From: a candidate division WS1 bacterium
GTDB lineage: Bacteria; Armatimonadota; Zipacnadia; Zipacnadales; Zipacnadaceae
Length of the DNA stretch: 37,444 bases
Reading direction: 5' to 3'
Assembly: GCA_012523355.1 (NCBI GenBank)
Contig: JAAYIR010000050.1
Coordinates: forward strand, 1 to 37,444
Shown here: one piece after another, positions 1 to 7,528 of the stretch
How positions within the stretch are numbered: position 1 is the stretch's first letter
Layout: the number at the start of each line of letters is the position of its first letter
Made by a program: the position numbers and the translations under genes
Notes under the pieces: generated by a model
Databases searched by the model: none
Told to the model about the DNA's origin: nothing
Seen by the model: the letters and a program-made list of their open reading frames with translations, nothing else

Positions 1-1
1 C

Positions 2-436
2 AAGGCTCGAGCGGTGGCGGAACAGACGGGAGAGTGGTCGGTGGCCGACGACAGCGGACTGATGGCTACGGCCCTGGGCGGCGCGCCGGGGGTGCGCTCG
101 GCGCGCGTAGCCGCGGATGATCCCGCACGGATTGCGTGGCTGCTGGCGCAGATGGAAGCACTGCCGGAAGAACAGCGGGCAGCGGAATTCGTCTGCGCAC
201 TGGCGCTGGCGGAAGGCAGCGGCAAGGTACTGGGCAGGTGGGAGGGATGTGTGCGTGGGAGGATTTTACGCGAGCCGCGCGGGCACCACGGTTTCGGATA
301 TGATCCGGTCTTCCTCCATGAGCCATCCGGGAAGACCTTCGCGGAGATGACGCGGGAGGAGAAGTCGGCCGTCAGCCATCGGGGCCAGGCCTTGCGCCAG
401 CTTCGGGATTGGCTAGCCGGACAACTTGCGTCATGA
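2..436 (+). CDS. rdgB: XTP/dITP diphosphatase (RdgB/HAM1 family), 5' end outside window
   Basis: House-cleaning nucleotide pyrophosphatase that hydrolyses non-canonical purine nucleotides (XTP, dITP) to monophosphates in the cytoplasm. The reading frame is open from base 2, so the gene enters from the left and 144 residues are visible. The fragment begins KARAVAEQTG and continues into ADDSGL, the conserved metal/substrate loop of the family; GFGYDPVF and the terminal SHRGQAL motif are also present. An internal ATG at 14 would cut into the conserved KARA segment and is not a start. The TGA stop overlaps the next ATG (ATGA), implying translational coupling to the glycosyltransferase. Identification is secure from three family motifs in the right order. 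Confidence 0.95.
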   Translation, partial: KARAVAEQTGEWSVADDSGLMATALGGAPGVRSARVAADDPARIAWLLAQMEALPEEQRAAEFVCALALAEGSGKVLGRWEGCVRGRILREPRGHHGFGYDPVFLHEPSGKTFAEMTREEKSAVSHRGQALRQLRDWLAGQLAS

Positions 437-1491
437 CCGAGTCTGCACCCCCAAACACACCGCAACGAGTTCTTCTGGTGCGACGCAGTGCACTGGGGGA
501 CGTGATCGTCGGCTTGCCGGCGGCGGTGGCGCTGCGCCGGGCGTGGCCGCACGCCCATATCGCCTGGTTGGTGGAGGATCGGTTTGCTGATGTGGTTCGA
601 GGCCATCCATGCTTGGACGAAGTGGTGGTCATACGGCGGTACTCTGCACGTCGTGTTGGCGATTGGGTGCGAGAAGCCAAGCGCGTCGGGAGGGAGCTGC
701 GAGAGCGGAACTTCGACCTGGCGATAGACTTGCAGGGGCGGGCCAAGAGCGCGCTGATGTGCTACCTGAGCGGCGCGCCCCGGCGGGTGGGATTCGTCAA
801 CGAGTTCCGTGGGCTGCCGGGGATGCACATGATCAACGAAGTGGTGCCCCTGGAGGCGAACACGCCAGCAGTGGAGCGTACCCTGGTCATGCTGCGCTAT
901 CTGGGAGTGGATCCGGAGCCAGTGGAGTTCGGCTATCCTCTGCAAGGTCAGGCCCAGAGCTGGGCCAAGGGATTCCTGGAGGCGTGCGGGCTGGGCCGGA
1001 CACCTCTGGTGGCGATGGTGCTGGGGGCTTCCCGAGCCAACAAGTGCTGGCCCCCTGAGCATTTTGCCGTTCTGATCAACCAGTTGCGGGCCGAAGGCCT
1101 CGCTGAGCCCCTGCTGATCGGCGGGCATGCAGAGGCGGAGCGGGCCGAACTGGTGCAGGAGTTGTGCGAGGAGCGGTGCGTGAGTGCGGTGGGGCGGACG
1201 GATCTGCCGCAACTGGCGGCGCTGCTGGCGCGGGCGCGGGCAATCGTCGCAGGAGACACTGGGGCGATTCATATGGGTGTGGCTCTGGGTCGGCCGGTGG
1301 TGGGCCTATATGGGCCCACCAGTCCGGTGCTCACCGGTCCCTGGGGGCCTGACGCAGTGGTACTGTGGAACAACCCGCCCTGTGGTCCCTGCGTGCGCAG
1401 GCCGACCTGCCGCGATTACCACTGTATGCGCGAGATAGCTCCCGAACGAGTGAAAGCGGCGATCCGTGAGTTGCTGCGGAGGAAGCCATGA
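433..1491 (+). CDS. Glycosyltransferase family 9 (ADP-heptose:LPS heptosyltransferase-like)
   Basis: 352 residues, usual GT9 length. The family transfers heptose from ADP-heptose to lipid A-core, but homologues of other specificity are common. The N-terminal RRSALGDVIVGLPA (17-30) is the GT9 glycine loop, GASRANKCWPPEHF (198-211) is the nucleotide-sugar lysine motif, and GDTGAIHMGVALGRPVVGLY (274-293) is the signature. A cysteine-rich C-terminal segment (C317, C320, C326, C331) is frequent in this family. An upstream in-frame start at 409 exists, but ATG 433, which overlaps the rdgB stop, puts the N-terminus right before the glycine loop. Its own stop overlaps the FemAB start (ATGA). Together with the next gene it points to cell-envelope assembly. 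The exact sugar cannot be read from sequence. Confidence 0.9.
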   Translation: MTESAPPNTPQRVLLVRRSALGDVIVGLPAAVALRRAWPHAHIAWLVEDRFADVVRGHPCLDEVVVIRRYSARRVGDWVREAKRVGRELRERNFDLAIDLQGRAKSALMCYLSGAPRRVGFVNEFRGLPGMHMINEVVPLEANTPAVERTLVMLRYLGVDPEPVEFGYPLQGQAQSWAKGFLEACGLGRTPLVAMVLGASRANKCWPPEHFAVLINQLRAEGLAEPLLIGGHAEAERAELVQELCEERCVSAVGRTDLPQLAALLARARAIVAGDTGAIHMGVALGRPVVGLYGPTSPVLTGPWGPDAVVLWNNPPCGPCVRRPTCRDYHCMREIAPERVKAAIRELLRRKP

Positions 1492-2549
1492 TCCTGCCTG
1501 CCGAACGACGCGAAGAATGGAACGCGCTGGTGGCCCGGTGTCCGCACGGCGATGTCTTGCAGTGTTGGGAATGGGGGGAGCTGAAGTCGCGGACCGGCTG
1601 GACGCCGCTGGCGGTCGCGGTCGAGCGCCAGGGACGGCTGGCGGCAGGCTGCCTGGTGCTCAAGCGACCCTTGCCGATGGGGATGAGCTTGCTTTACGCG
1701 CCCCGGGGGCCCATCGTGGACTTCTCGTCACCAGGACTGTGGTCAGAACTGGCCGAGGAGTTGCGGGTAGTGGCGCGGCCGGAGAAGGCCTTGTTCTTGA
1801 AGGTGGACCCAGCGATCCCGGCCGAGGAGGAGAGAGTCGCAGAGGTTCTGCGGAGCGAGGGGTTCCGGCCAGCGGCCAGCGCTGAGACGGTGGGCGGGAC
1901 GCAGCCACGACAGGTGATGAAACTGGACCTGACCCCGTCAGAGGAGGACTTGCTGGCCTCCTTCGAGTCCAAGTGGCGGTACAACATTCGCCTGGCAGAG
2001 CGCAAGGGGGTGGAGGTCAGCGGTAATTGCCGGCGCGAGGAGGTAGAGGTCTTCTATGATTTGCTGAAGATCACAGCGCAGCGGGATGGCTTCACCGTAC
2101 GGGCCATCTCGTATTTCTATGACCTGTGGGATTTGCTGGTGGCGCGCGGATTGGGGCGGCTGTTCCTGGCGCGGGTGGGTGGGGTACCGGTGGCCGGCAC
2201 ATTGGCCTTCATCCTGCCCCCGCAGGCGTGGTATGTGTACGGAGCCTCCAGCAACGAGCATCGGAGTCTGATGCCCAACCATGCGCTGCAGTGGGCCATG
2301 ATGCGCTGGGCCAAGGCAGAAGGCTGTACGCTCTACGACTTCCGCGGGGTGGCGCCAGAGCGCGCGGGCGAGGCGCAGGGCCCTCTCGCGGGACTCAATC
2401 GCTTCAAACGAGGTTTCGGCGCCCGCTACGTGGAATATCTGGGGGACTATGACCTGGTGTTCCGCCCTGCCGGATACTGGGCCTTTCAGGAGCTCCTTCC
2501 CTGGGTGAGAGCTCGAGGAAGACGCAAACGGGCTCAAGAAGAAGTGTGA
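1488..2549 (+). CDS. FemAB/FemX-like aminoacyltransferase (GNAT-type peptidoglycan bridge family)
   Basis: 353 residues. FemABX proteins add amino acids from aminoacyl-tRNA to the peptidoglycan stem peptide; many Gram-negative relatives instead act on exopolysaccharide or are uncharacterised. Visible family features: an N-terminal FQ/W-rich start (LQCWEWGELKSRTGW, 24-38), YAPRGPI (70-76), the basic KWRYNIRLAERKGVEV segment (162-177), and the C-terminal half-GNAT with LYDFRGVAP (282-290). The start is fixed by the 4-base ATGA overlap with the GT9 gene. Position after a glycosyltransferase fits an envelope or polysaccharide role. Substrate unknown. Confidence 0.85.
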   Translation: MILPAERREEWNALVARCPHGDVLQCWEWGELKSRTGWTPLAVAVERQGRLAAGCLVLKRPLPMGMSLLYAPRGPIVDFSSPGLWSELAEELRVVARPEKALFLKVDPAIPAEEERVAEVLRSEGFRPAASAETVGGTQPRQVMKLDLTPSEEDLLASFESKWRYNIRLAERKGVEVSGNCRREEVEVFYDLLKITAQRDGFTVRAISYFYDLWDLLVARGLGRLFLARVGGVPVAGTLAFILPPQAWYVYGASSNEHRSLMPNHALQWAMMRWAKAEGCTLYDFRGVAPERAGEAQGPLAGLNRFKRGFGARYVEYLGDYDLVFRPAGYWAFQELLPWVRARGRRKRAQEEV

Positions 2550-2562
2550 AAGGCAAGAGACC

Positions 2563-3606
2563 ATGACTCCACGAGAGCGTATCCTGGCCGCCATTGAGTT
2601 CAAGGGACCCGATCGGTGCCCCATAAACCATTATCTGTTCCCGGGCGCCTTCTGGCGGCATGGGCAGAAGCTGTTGGACCTGCTGGAGAGGTATCCGGAT
2701 GACTTTGGCAACGCCATCATAGAGTCCAACAACACGCCCCCTCCGCCGCCAGATCAGCCGGTGGAGATGATTGAGGAACGCGATCCCTGGGGCTTCGTAA
2801 CCCGCCGGCGCAGTGACTACACCATCGGCGAGATCATCCAGCCGGCTTTGCCCACCTGGGAGGGCTGGAAGGACTACCAGTTCCCGGTTTTGCCGCCGGA
2901 CAGCCACTTTGAGGAGTTTGCCGCCCGCGTAAAGCGGGATCATCCCGAGAAGTTCGTCATGGGCAGCGGGGGGTCGTTATTGTCGCTGCCGGAAGCCATC
3001 CGCGGCCTCGAGAACTGGTATATGGACCTGGCGGAGGACAATGAACATGCGAATGAACTGGCCGACCGGTTAGTGGACCACTGGTTGTACCACATTGAGC
3101 GCTACGTGGCGGCAGGAGCCGATTGTATCGGCTTTGGAGAAGACTGGGGTTCACAAGACCGGATGCTAATCCATCCTGACACCTGGCGTAGATTCTTCAA
3201 GCCCCGCTATAGGCGAATGTTTGAGGTAGCACGTGACGCGGGGGCGCATGTCTGGTTCCATAGCGACGGGTGGATCCTGGAAATCCTGGAGGACTTCATC
3301 GAGATCGGCGTGACGGTGCTAAACCCGCAGCACAGCATCATGAACACTAGGCGGGTAGGGGAGATCGTCGGCGGACGGGTGTGTATCCGCACCGACATTG
3401 ATCGGCAGTGGACCATCCCCCAGGGGACTCCGGAGCAGGTCACAGAGGCAGTCAGGGAGGCCATCGAGGCCTTCGGGAATTTCGATGGTGGCTGTTTGCT
3501 GCATGGCGAGATCGGTCCGGAAGTGCCCTTCGAGAACATCGAGGCACTATACTCAGCGTTCTATGAGTACGGCAAGTACCCACTGGAGTGGATAGAGAGC
3601 AGCTAG
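2563..3606 (+). CDS. Uroporphyrinogen decarboxylase-like protein (UroD/MtaA superfamily), copy 1
   Basis: 347 residues, a (beta/alpha)8 fold family that includes HemE and cobamide-dependent methyltransferases such as MtaA/MtbA. It starts MTPRERILAAIEF, typical of the non-HemE branch, contains GFGEDWGSQ (190-198) and WFHSDG (231-236), and ends with a GEIGPEVP segment. The metal site that in MtaA reads His-x-Cys is here HSDG, so the zinc-thiolate chemistry of MtaA is not supported. It is not HemE: the arginine-rich HemE N-terminal signature is absent. It lies 13 bases after the FemAB gene, probably in the same transcript. No corrinoid protein is in the window, so its substrate is unknown. Confidence 0.82.
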   Translation: MTPRERILAAIEFKGPDRCPINHYLFPGAFWRHGQKLLDLLERYPDDFGNAIIESNNTPPPPPDQPVEMIEERDPWGFVTRRRSDYTIGEIIQPALPTWEGWKDYQFPVLPPDSHFEEFAARVKRDHPEKFVMGSGGSLLSLPEAIRGLENWYMDLAEDNEHANELADRLVDHWLYHIERYVAAGADCIGFGEDWGSQDRMLIHPDTWRRFFKPRYRRMFEVARDAGAHVWFHSDGWILEILEDFIEIGVTVLNPQHSIMNTRRVGEIVGGRVCIRTDIDRQWTIPQGTPEQVTEAVREAIEAFGNFDGGCLLHGEIGPEVPFENIEALYSAFYEYGKYPLEWIESS

Positions 3607-3667
3607 TCGTCAGCGTTCGCTAGCGGCAGAGCCTCAGTGGGACTGAAGTCATGTTTCCACATTCGAT

Positions 3668-5077
3668 ATGAGGAACCTCATTGAAGACATCTTGGAGGCG
3701 GCCAGAAAGGCCGGAGTGCAGTTCGCCGACCTGCGCATCGCGGAGGGCAGCAGTCTGAGCATCAGTGTTCAGGACGGGCTGACGGAACGCGTGAGCACGG
3801 GATCGGGCCGGTCTGCCGGCCTGCGTGTGCTGGTGGATGGCGCCTGGGGGTTTGCGCCGACCAGCGACGTGAGCAAGGCGGAGTTGCTCAGGTGTGTGGA
3901 GGAGGCCGTGGCTATGGCCCGGCTGGCTGCGCCCTCGGTGAGCGACCCGGGCAGGGTGGCCGAGGTGCCGGCGGTGGTGGATAGCGTCGCTGCGGAGTTC
4001 CGCATTGACCCACGCGGAGTGGCTCTCAAGGAGCGCGTGCAAGCGGTCTACGCTATGGAGCAGCGTGCGCGGGCAGAGGACAAGACGCGCATCGTCAATA
4101 CCGTGGCTCGCTACGGGGACGGCCGGGGAAAGCTATACCTGGGCAGCACTAACGGTACCTATCTGGAGCAGGAGTCGGTGCGCTGCCTGGCTGCGCTCTC
4201 GGTAGTCGCCCAGGAAGGCAACGTGCGGCAGTGGGCCTCCGAGAGCCGAGCTAACGGTCGCGGCTATGAGGTGTTTGCCGAGCTCGACCCGGAGGCCTTC
4301 GCGGGTCAGACGGCTCGGCGAGCGTTGGACCTGCTGCAGGCTGCGCCGCCCCCCGCTGGCAAGCTGGAGGCGGTGGTAGACCCCAAGATAACTGGTTTGC
4401 TGGTCCACGAGGCCTTTGGGCACAATTGCGAGGCCGATCTGGTGTGGGCAGGGGAATCCATCGTCTCGGACAAGCTAGGGCAGCCGGTAGCCTCGCCGCT
4501 GATCACCATCATGGACGATCCCACACTGGAAGGGCGCAACGGCTCTTACCGCTACGATAGCGAGGGGACGCCGGCGCAAGCGCATCCGCTGGTGGTGGAT
4601 GGCATCCTGCAAGGGTTCATGCATAGCCTGGAAACGGCGGCGCGGCTGGAGGCTACCCCCAACGGCGCGGCGCGGGCGGGAGGAGCCATGGACCCGCCGC
4701 AGGTGCGGATGAGTAACACCTTCATTGCGCCAGGCACGACCAGTCTTGCAGAGATGATCGCGGACATCGAGCACGGGATATATCTGACCGGTGGTAAGTG
4801 GGGGTATGTCGCCACCGAGCGCGGGCAGTTCACCTGTAACGCCGAACAGGGCTTTGAGATCTGCCAGGGGAAGATCGGTCGCCGCTACCGCAATGTGTCC
4901 TTCTCCGGACTGACCTTGGAAACGCTACGGCAGGTGACCGCCGTGGGGGCTGACCTGGAGTTTGAAATGGGCGGGATGTGCGGTAAGGGCGGCCAGGGAG
5001 TGCCGGTGGACACAGGTGGTCCGCACATGCGCATCGCTGAGTTGGTCATCGGCGGCCAGGAGGAGCCAGCGCCTTGA
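3668..5077 (+). CDS. tldD: TldD-type metalloprotease
   Basis: 469 residues. TldD with partner TldE/PmbA forms a zinc protease that degrades small unfolded peptides and, in some species, matures ribosomally made peptides or the CcdA antitoxin. The zinc motif HEAFGH lies at 247-252, and the C-terminal cysteine ligand is C438 in GMCGKGGQ, so the active site looks intact. The N-terminus (MRNLIEDILEAARKAGVQFAD) aligns with the family, but no convincing Shine-Dalgarno precedes the ATG. A 61-base gap separates it from the UroD-like gene. The stop overlaps the next start (TTGA). No TldE partner gene is visible in this window, which is unusual because the two are often adjacent. Confidence 0.92.
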   Translation: MRNLIEDILEAARKAGVQFADLRIAEGSSLSISVQDGLTERVSTGSGRSAGLRVLVDGAWGFAPTSDVSKAELLRCVEEAVAMARLAAPSVSDPGRVAEVPAVVDSVAAEFRIDPRGVALKERVQAVYAMEQRARAEDKTRIVNTVARYGDGRGKLYLGSTNGTYLEQESVRCLAALSVVAQEGNVRQWASESRANGRGYEVFAELDPEAFAGQTARRALDLLQAAPPPAGKLEAVVDPKITGLLVHEAFGHNCEADLVWAGESIVSDKLGQPVASPLITIMDDPTLEGRNGSYRYDSEGTPAQAHPLVVDGILQGFMHSLETAARLEATPNGAARAGGAMDPPQVRMSNTFIAPGTTSLAEMIADIEHGIYLTGGKWGYVATERGQFTCNAEQGFEICQGKIGRRYRNVSFSGLTLETLRQVTAVGADLEFEMGGMCGKGGQGVPVDTGGPHMRIAELVIGGQEEPAP

Positions 5078-5577
5078 GTACCCTGAGCGTCAACCTCGCT
5101 TTCGCCGGGATCATCCTCGTGGCCCTGGGCCTCATGACCGCTATCCTCTCGCAGGTGGCGCGGGCGTTGGGGCATTCGCCGAGCCGCATTCAGCGCCGAT
5201 TGGCGGTGTTGTGGCTCTCCGTACTACTGGCGGTGGTGATTGGCCTCGTGCTGCGGTGGGTATTCCCCGGCGGACTCTTCCAGGTCAACTTCGCGCACGG
5301 CCATGCAACCTCCTGGTTTGTGCTGTCAGGACGGGGCGCCGGAGTCTTCCTGGTTGTAGGGCTCCTGGCCATGGCTCTGTGCGCGGCGCTGGGATTGTGG
5401 GCGATTCGTGCGCTGCAGCGGCCGGCTGAAGACTCGGAGTCCAGTGCTGAGAGTCAAAAGCCGCTGAGAACGGCAAACGGTGCTGAAACGCCGCCCATGC
5501 AGACTCCGGAGGCACACCGCCCGCCTCTGTCCCCTCCCCCTCCTCCACCTCCCCCACCGGAGGGCGACGCCTCGTGA
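5074..5577 (+). CDS. Small membrane protein with proline-rich C-terminal tail
   Basis: 167 residues, not recognised as a named family. Start is a TTG whose TTGA overlaps the tldD stop. Three hydrophobic segments are visible (about residues 8-27, 46-66 and 91-115), the first two separated by a short basic loop. The polar tail ends in a run of nine prolines before EGDAS, encoded by a C-rich tract at about 5529-5560. Such a polyproline run normally needs elongation factor P for translation. It is locked between tldD and the phosphoesterase by 4-base overlaps on both sides, so it is very likely a genuine gene. Function unknown. Confidence 0.72.
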   Translation: MSTLSVNLAFAGIILVALGLMTAILSQVARALGHSPSRIQRRLAVLWLSVLLAVVIGLVLRWVFPGGLFQVNFAHGHATSWFVLSGRGAGVFLVVGLLAMALCAALGLWAIRALQRPAEDSESSAESQKPLRTANGAETPPMQTPEAHRPPLSPPPPPPPPPEGDAS

Positions 5578-6488
5578 TCCTCGCTGCAGTGATCCTCTGG
5601 ACACTGGTGGCATTGATGGTCTCAGTGGGGATCTGGGGGGTGTTCATCGAGCCCAACCGGTTGGAGGTGGCCGAGCTACGTGTGCCCATCCCTCGCCTCC
5701 CACAGTCGCTGGCGGGCTTGAAGGTGGCGCATCTGTCAGACTGGCACCTGTCGGGTCGCGGGAGCACGAGGGCCGTGGCCGAGCGGGCTTGCCAGCAGAT
5801 CATGAGCCGCGCGCCAGACCTGAGCTGCCTCACGGGGGATCTGGTCACGCAAGTCGTGCAGATGCCGGAGGCGATACCGCTGCTCAACTCCTTGCAGGCT
5901 CCCTTGGGCGTATACCTGGTGCTCGGCAACCACGACTGCAACGCCACAATGGAGGACATGCTCTACGGTCATGAGCCGCAGGATTGCGCAGAGGATACCT
6001 GGCGCACAGAGCTCTCCAGTGGGCCGGTGGCCCTGCTGGATAACGAAGCGCGCAGGGCGGAATGCGGAGACGCTCGGATCGTAGTAGCCGGGGTGGGGGA
6101 TGTTACCGCGGGACGTGATGACCTCCCGCGGACCATGTCCGTGGCCCCGGCAGGTGACCTGCATATTCTGCTCTCGCACTCGCCGGACATCCTGGATGAA
6201 CCAGAGGTGGAGTGGGCCGACTTGGTGCTCTGCGGCCATACCCATGGGGGGCAACTGGTCCTGCCGGGATATGGCAGCGTGTGGGCGCCGGTGTGGCGCC
6301 TACGACACCGTGCCAGCGGGCTGTGGCGTATGAATGGTACGCTGGCCTTCATTACTCGCGGAGTGGGTTCTGGCTTCCGCATGCGCATCAACTGCCAACC
6401 GGAGGTGGCCATGTTGGAGCTACACCCAGGCACAGCCGAGGACGTTCCTGAGACCCCACAAGTATCACGGGGGGAGGTCGGCGCATGA
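5574..6488 (+). CDS. Membrane-anchored metallophosphoesterase (YaeI/LpxG-like)
   Basis: 304 residues. One N-terminal transmembrane segment (about 2-24) precedes a calcineurin-like dinuclear metal phosphoesterase domain. All metal ligand motifs are present in order: SDWH (D56, H58), TGDLV (D89), GNHD (119-121), SHSPD (H202) and GHTHGGQ (222-228). The family member LpxG/YaeI-type acts on UDP-diacylglucosamine in some bacteria lacking LpxH/LpxI; others act on unknown phosphodiesters. The start is GTG in a GTGA overlap with the preceding stop; its own stop overlaps the next ATG (ATGA). A lipid A role would suit a diderm with GT9 nearby, but this is inference. Confidence 0.88.
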   Translation: MILAAVILWTLVALMVSVGIWGVFIEPNRLEVAELRVPIPRLPQSLAGLKVAHLSDWHLSGRGSTRAVAERACQQIMSRAPDLSCLTGDLVTQVVQMPEAIPLLNSLQAPLGVYLVLGNHDCNATMEDMLYGHEPQDCAEDTWRTELSSGPVALLDNEARRAECGDARIVVAGVGDVTAGRDDLPRTMSVAPAGDLHILLSHSPDILDEPEVEWADLVLCGHTHGGQLVLPGYGSVWAPVWRLRHRASGLWRMNGTLAFITRGVGSGFRMRINCQPEVAMLELHPGTAEDVPETPQVSRGEVGA

Positions 6489-6994
6489 GACTGCCTCGAT
6501 TCGGTCACAAGCCATCGCAGGCTGCCAGACCGGCCGTGACGCGGCAGCAGGCTCTACGCATCTATCCGGTCCGTAATCCCGGGTTGAAATGGAAGCTGGA
6601 TGAGCAGGGACTGGTGCGGGCGACGCTGGTGCGCCGCCGAGATCTGTGGGGGAAGCTCATCGGGGGGATACTCTCCACACCGGACGCGCGTGATCTGCAG
6701 CTTGACGAGATCGGCAGCTTCGTCTGGATGCACTGCGATGGCGAGCACACGCTGAACGATATAGTCGAGTCAATGATGGAGAAGTACAAGCTGGGGCGGC
6801 GGGAGGTAGAGGCCTCGCTGAACGAGTTTCTGCGCATGTTAGCCAAGCGAGGAATGATTGTGGTGGGAGTCCCCAAGGCTCTCATTGAGGAGATGGACTC
6901 TGAGGTAGTCAAGGGGATGGGGCTGATCGATCTGGAGACTCTGCAGAAACCCCCGGCCGAGGAGACCGACGACCCCGCAGACGAAAGTGCCTGA
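6485..6994 (+). CDS. PqqD-family protein (RiPP recognition element-like fold)
   Basis: 169 residues. Residues about 35-127 match the PqqD/HPr-rel-A winged fold: a three-strand start (LKWKLDEQGLVRATLVRR), then LQLDEIGSFVWMHCDGEHTL (71-90), NDIVESMMEKYKLGRREVEA and a final helix ending in KRGMIVV. PqqD itself binds the leader peptide of PqqA; the fold is the general peptide-recognition element of RiPP enzymes, but many stand-alone homologues have no known substrate. The C-terminal 40 residues are acidic and probably disordered. The start is fixed by a 4-base ATGA overlap. This is the last gene of the train; no radical-SAM enzyme or obvious precursor peptide is seen nearby. Confidence 0.78.
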   Translation: MRLPRFGHKPSQAARPAVTRQQALRIYPVRNPGLKWKLDEQGLVRATLVRRRDLWGKLIGGILSTPDARDLQLDEIGSFVWMHCDGEHTLNDIVESMMEKYKLGRREVEASLNEFLRMLAKRGMIVVGVPKALIEEMDSEVVKGMGLIDLETLQKPPAEETDDPADESA

Positions 6995-7114
6995 GTAACA
7001 CCGCTGCATGCCCCTCATAAGGCTTAGTATTGGTCTCTTGGCGTGTTCGAGCACACCTCCGTAGCCTGTGCCCTTCCGCAGCATACGGCCCCCAAGGCTC
7101 TCTTGATGGCCGGA

Positions 7115-7360
7115 CTACGACTTATTGAGCTTGGCCATGAGGCGAGACTTGCGGCGCGCGGCGGTGTGGGGGTGAATAACGCCGGTCTTGGCAGCCTTGT
7201 CGAGGGCCTTGTAGGCAGCGGCGACTTCCGGTGCGTCAGTACTCTCCTGCTCGCGAGCTGCTCGCACAGCCATCTTGGCGGCCCTCTTCTTAGTCAGGTT
7301 GCGCTCGTGGCGGGCTCGGGCCTTGCGCAGGTCTTTCTTGCGGGACTTTATCTGCGGCAT
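7115..7360 (-). CDS. rpsT: Small ribosomal subunit protein bS20
   Basis: 81 residues, normal S20 length, binding the 5' domain of 16S rRNA. It begins MPQIKSRKKDLRKARA, is strongly basic, and ends with the typical GVIHPHTAARRKSRLMAKL segment. It is a single-gene unit on the minus strand, convergent with the preceding operon, and stops at TAG. AGGAG sits upstream of the ATG. A strong extended -10 promoter and a 10-bp leader hairpin lie directly upstream (see separate entries). No clear intrinsic terminator was found in the 120 bases separating it from the PqqD-like gene. Confidence 0.97.
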   Translation of the reverse strand: MPQIKSRKKDLRKARARHERNLTKKRAAKMAVRAAREQESTDAPEVAAAYKALDKAAKTGVIHPHTAARRKSRLMAKLNKS

Positions 7361-7390
7361 CTAAGTGAACTCCTCAATAGGGAATGAAGC

Positions 7391-7415
7391 GCCGCTGTCC
7401 GAGAGGGACAGCGGC
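7391..7415 (-). promoter_or_regulatory. rpsT 5' leader hairpin (candidate autoregulatory or stabilising structure)
   Basis: A perfect 10-bp inverted repeat, GCCGCTGTCC / GGACAGCGGC, with a 5-base loop lies in the short rpsT leader. It starts about 7 bases after the predicted transcription start and ends about 30 bases before the ATG. No U-run follows, so it is not a simple intrinsic terminator. S20 synthesis is autoregulated in enterobacteria; whether this hairpin takes part here is inference. Confidence 0.7.
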
Positions 7416-7428
7416 TGCCTGTCTGAGG

Positions 7429-7457
7429 ATTATAGCAGAACCACGGATGACGGGCAA
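7429..7457 (-). promoter_or_regulatory. Sigma-70-type promoter of rpsT
   Basis: On the minus strand TTGCCC (7457-7452) and TATAAT (7434-7429) are separated by 17 bases, with an extended -10 TG one base upstream (TGCTATAAT). Predicted start of transcription is near 7422, giving a leader of about 60 bases. Confidence 0.75.
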
Positions 7458-7528
7458 GGGGTTCGGTGACGACTGTTGAGCTGGTAACCTGAATGGGTAA
7501 TGGAGGGAGGGACGGGGCCGGCGAGTAT

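Noticed and set aside
5529-5560. C-rich tract as a possible regulatory or recombination element
   Set aside because: It is in frame and encodes the polyproline tail of the small membrane protein between two overlapping genes.
7016-7114. Terminator between the PqqD-like gene and rpsT
   Set aside because: Only short imperfect stems (such as GTGT-N6-ACAC) without U-runs were found, too weak to call.
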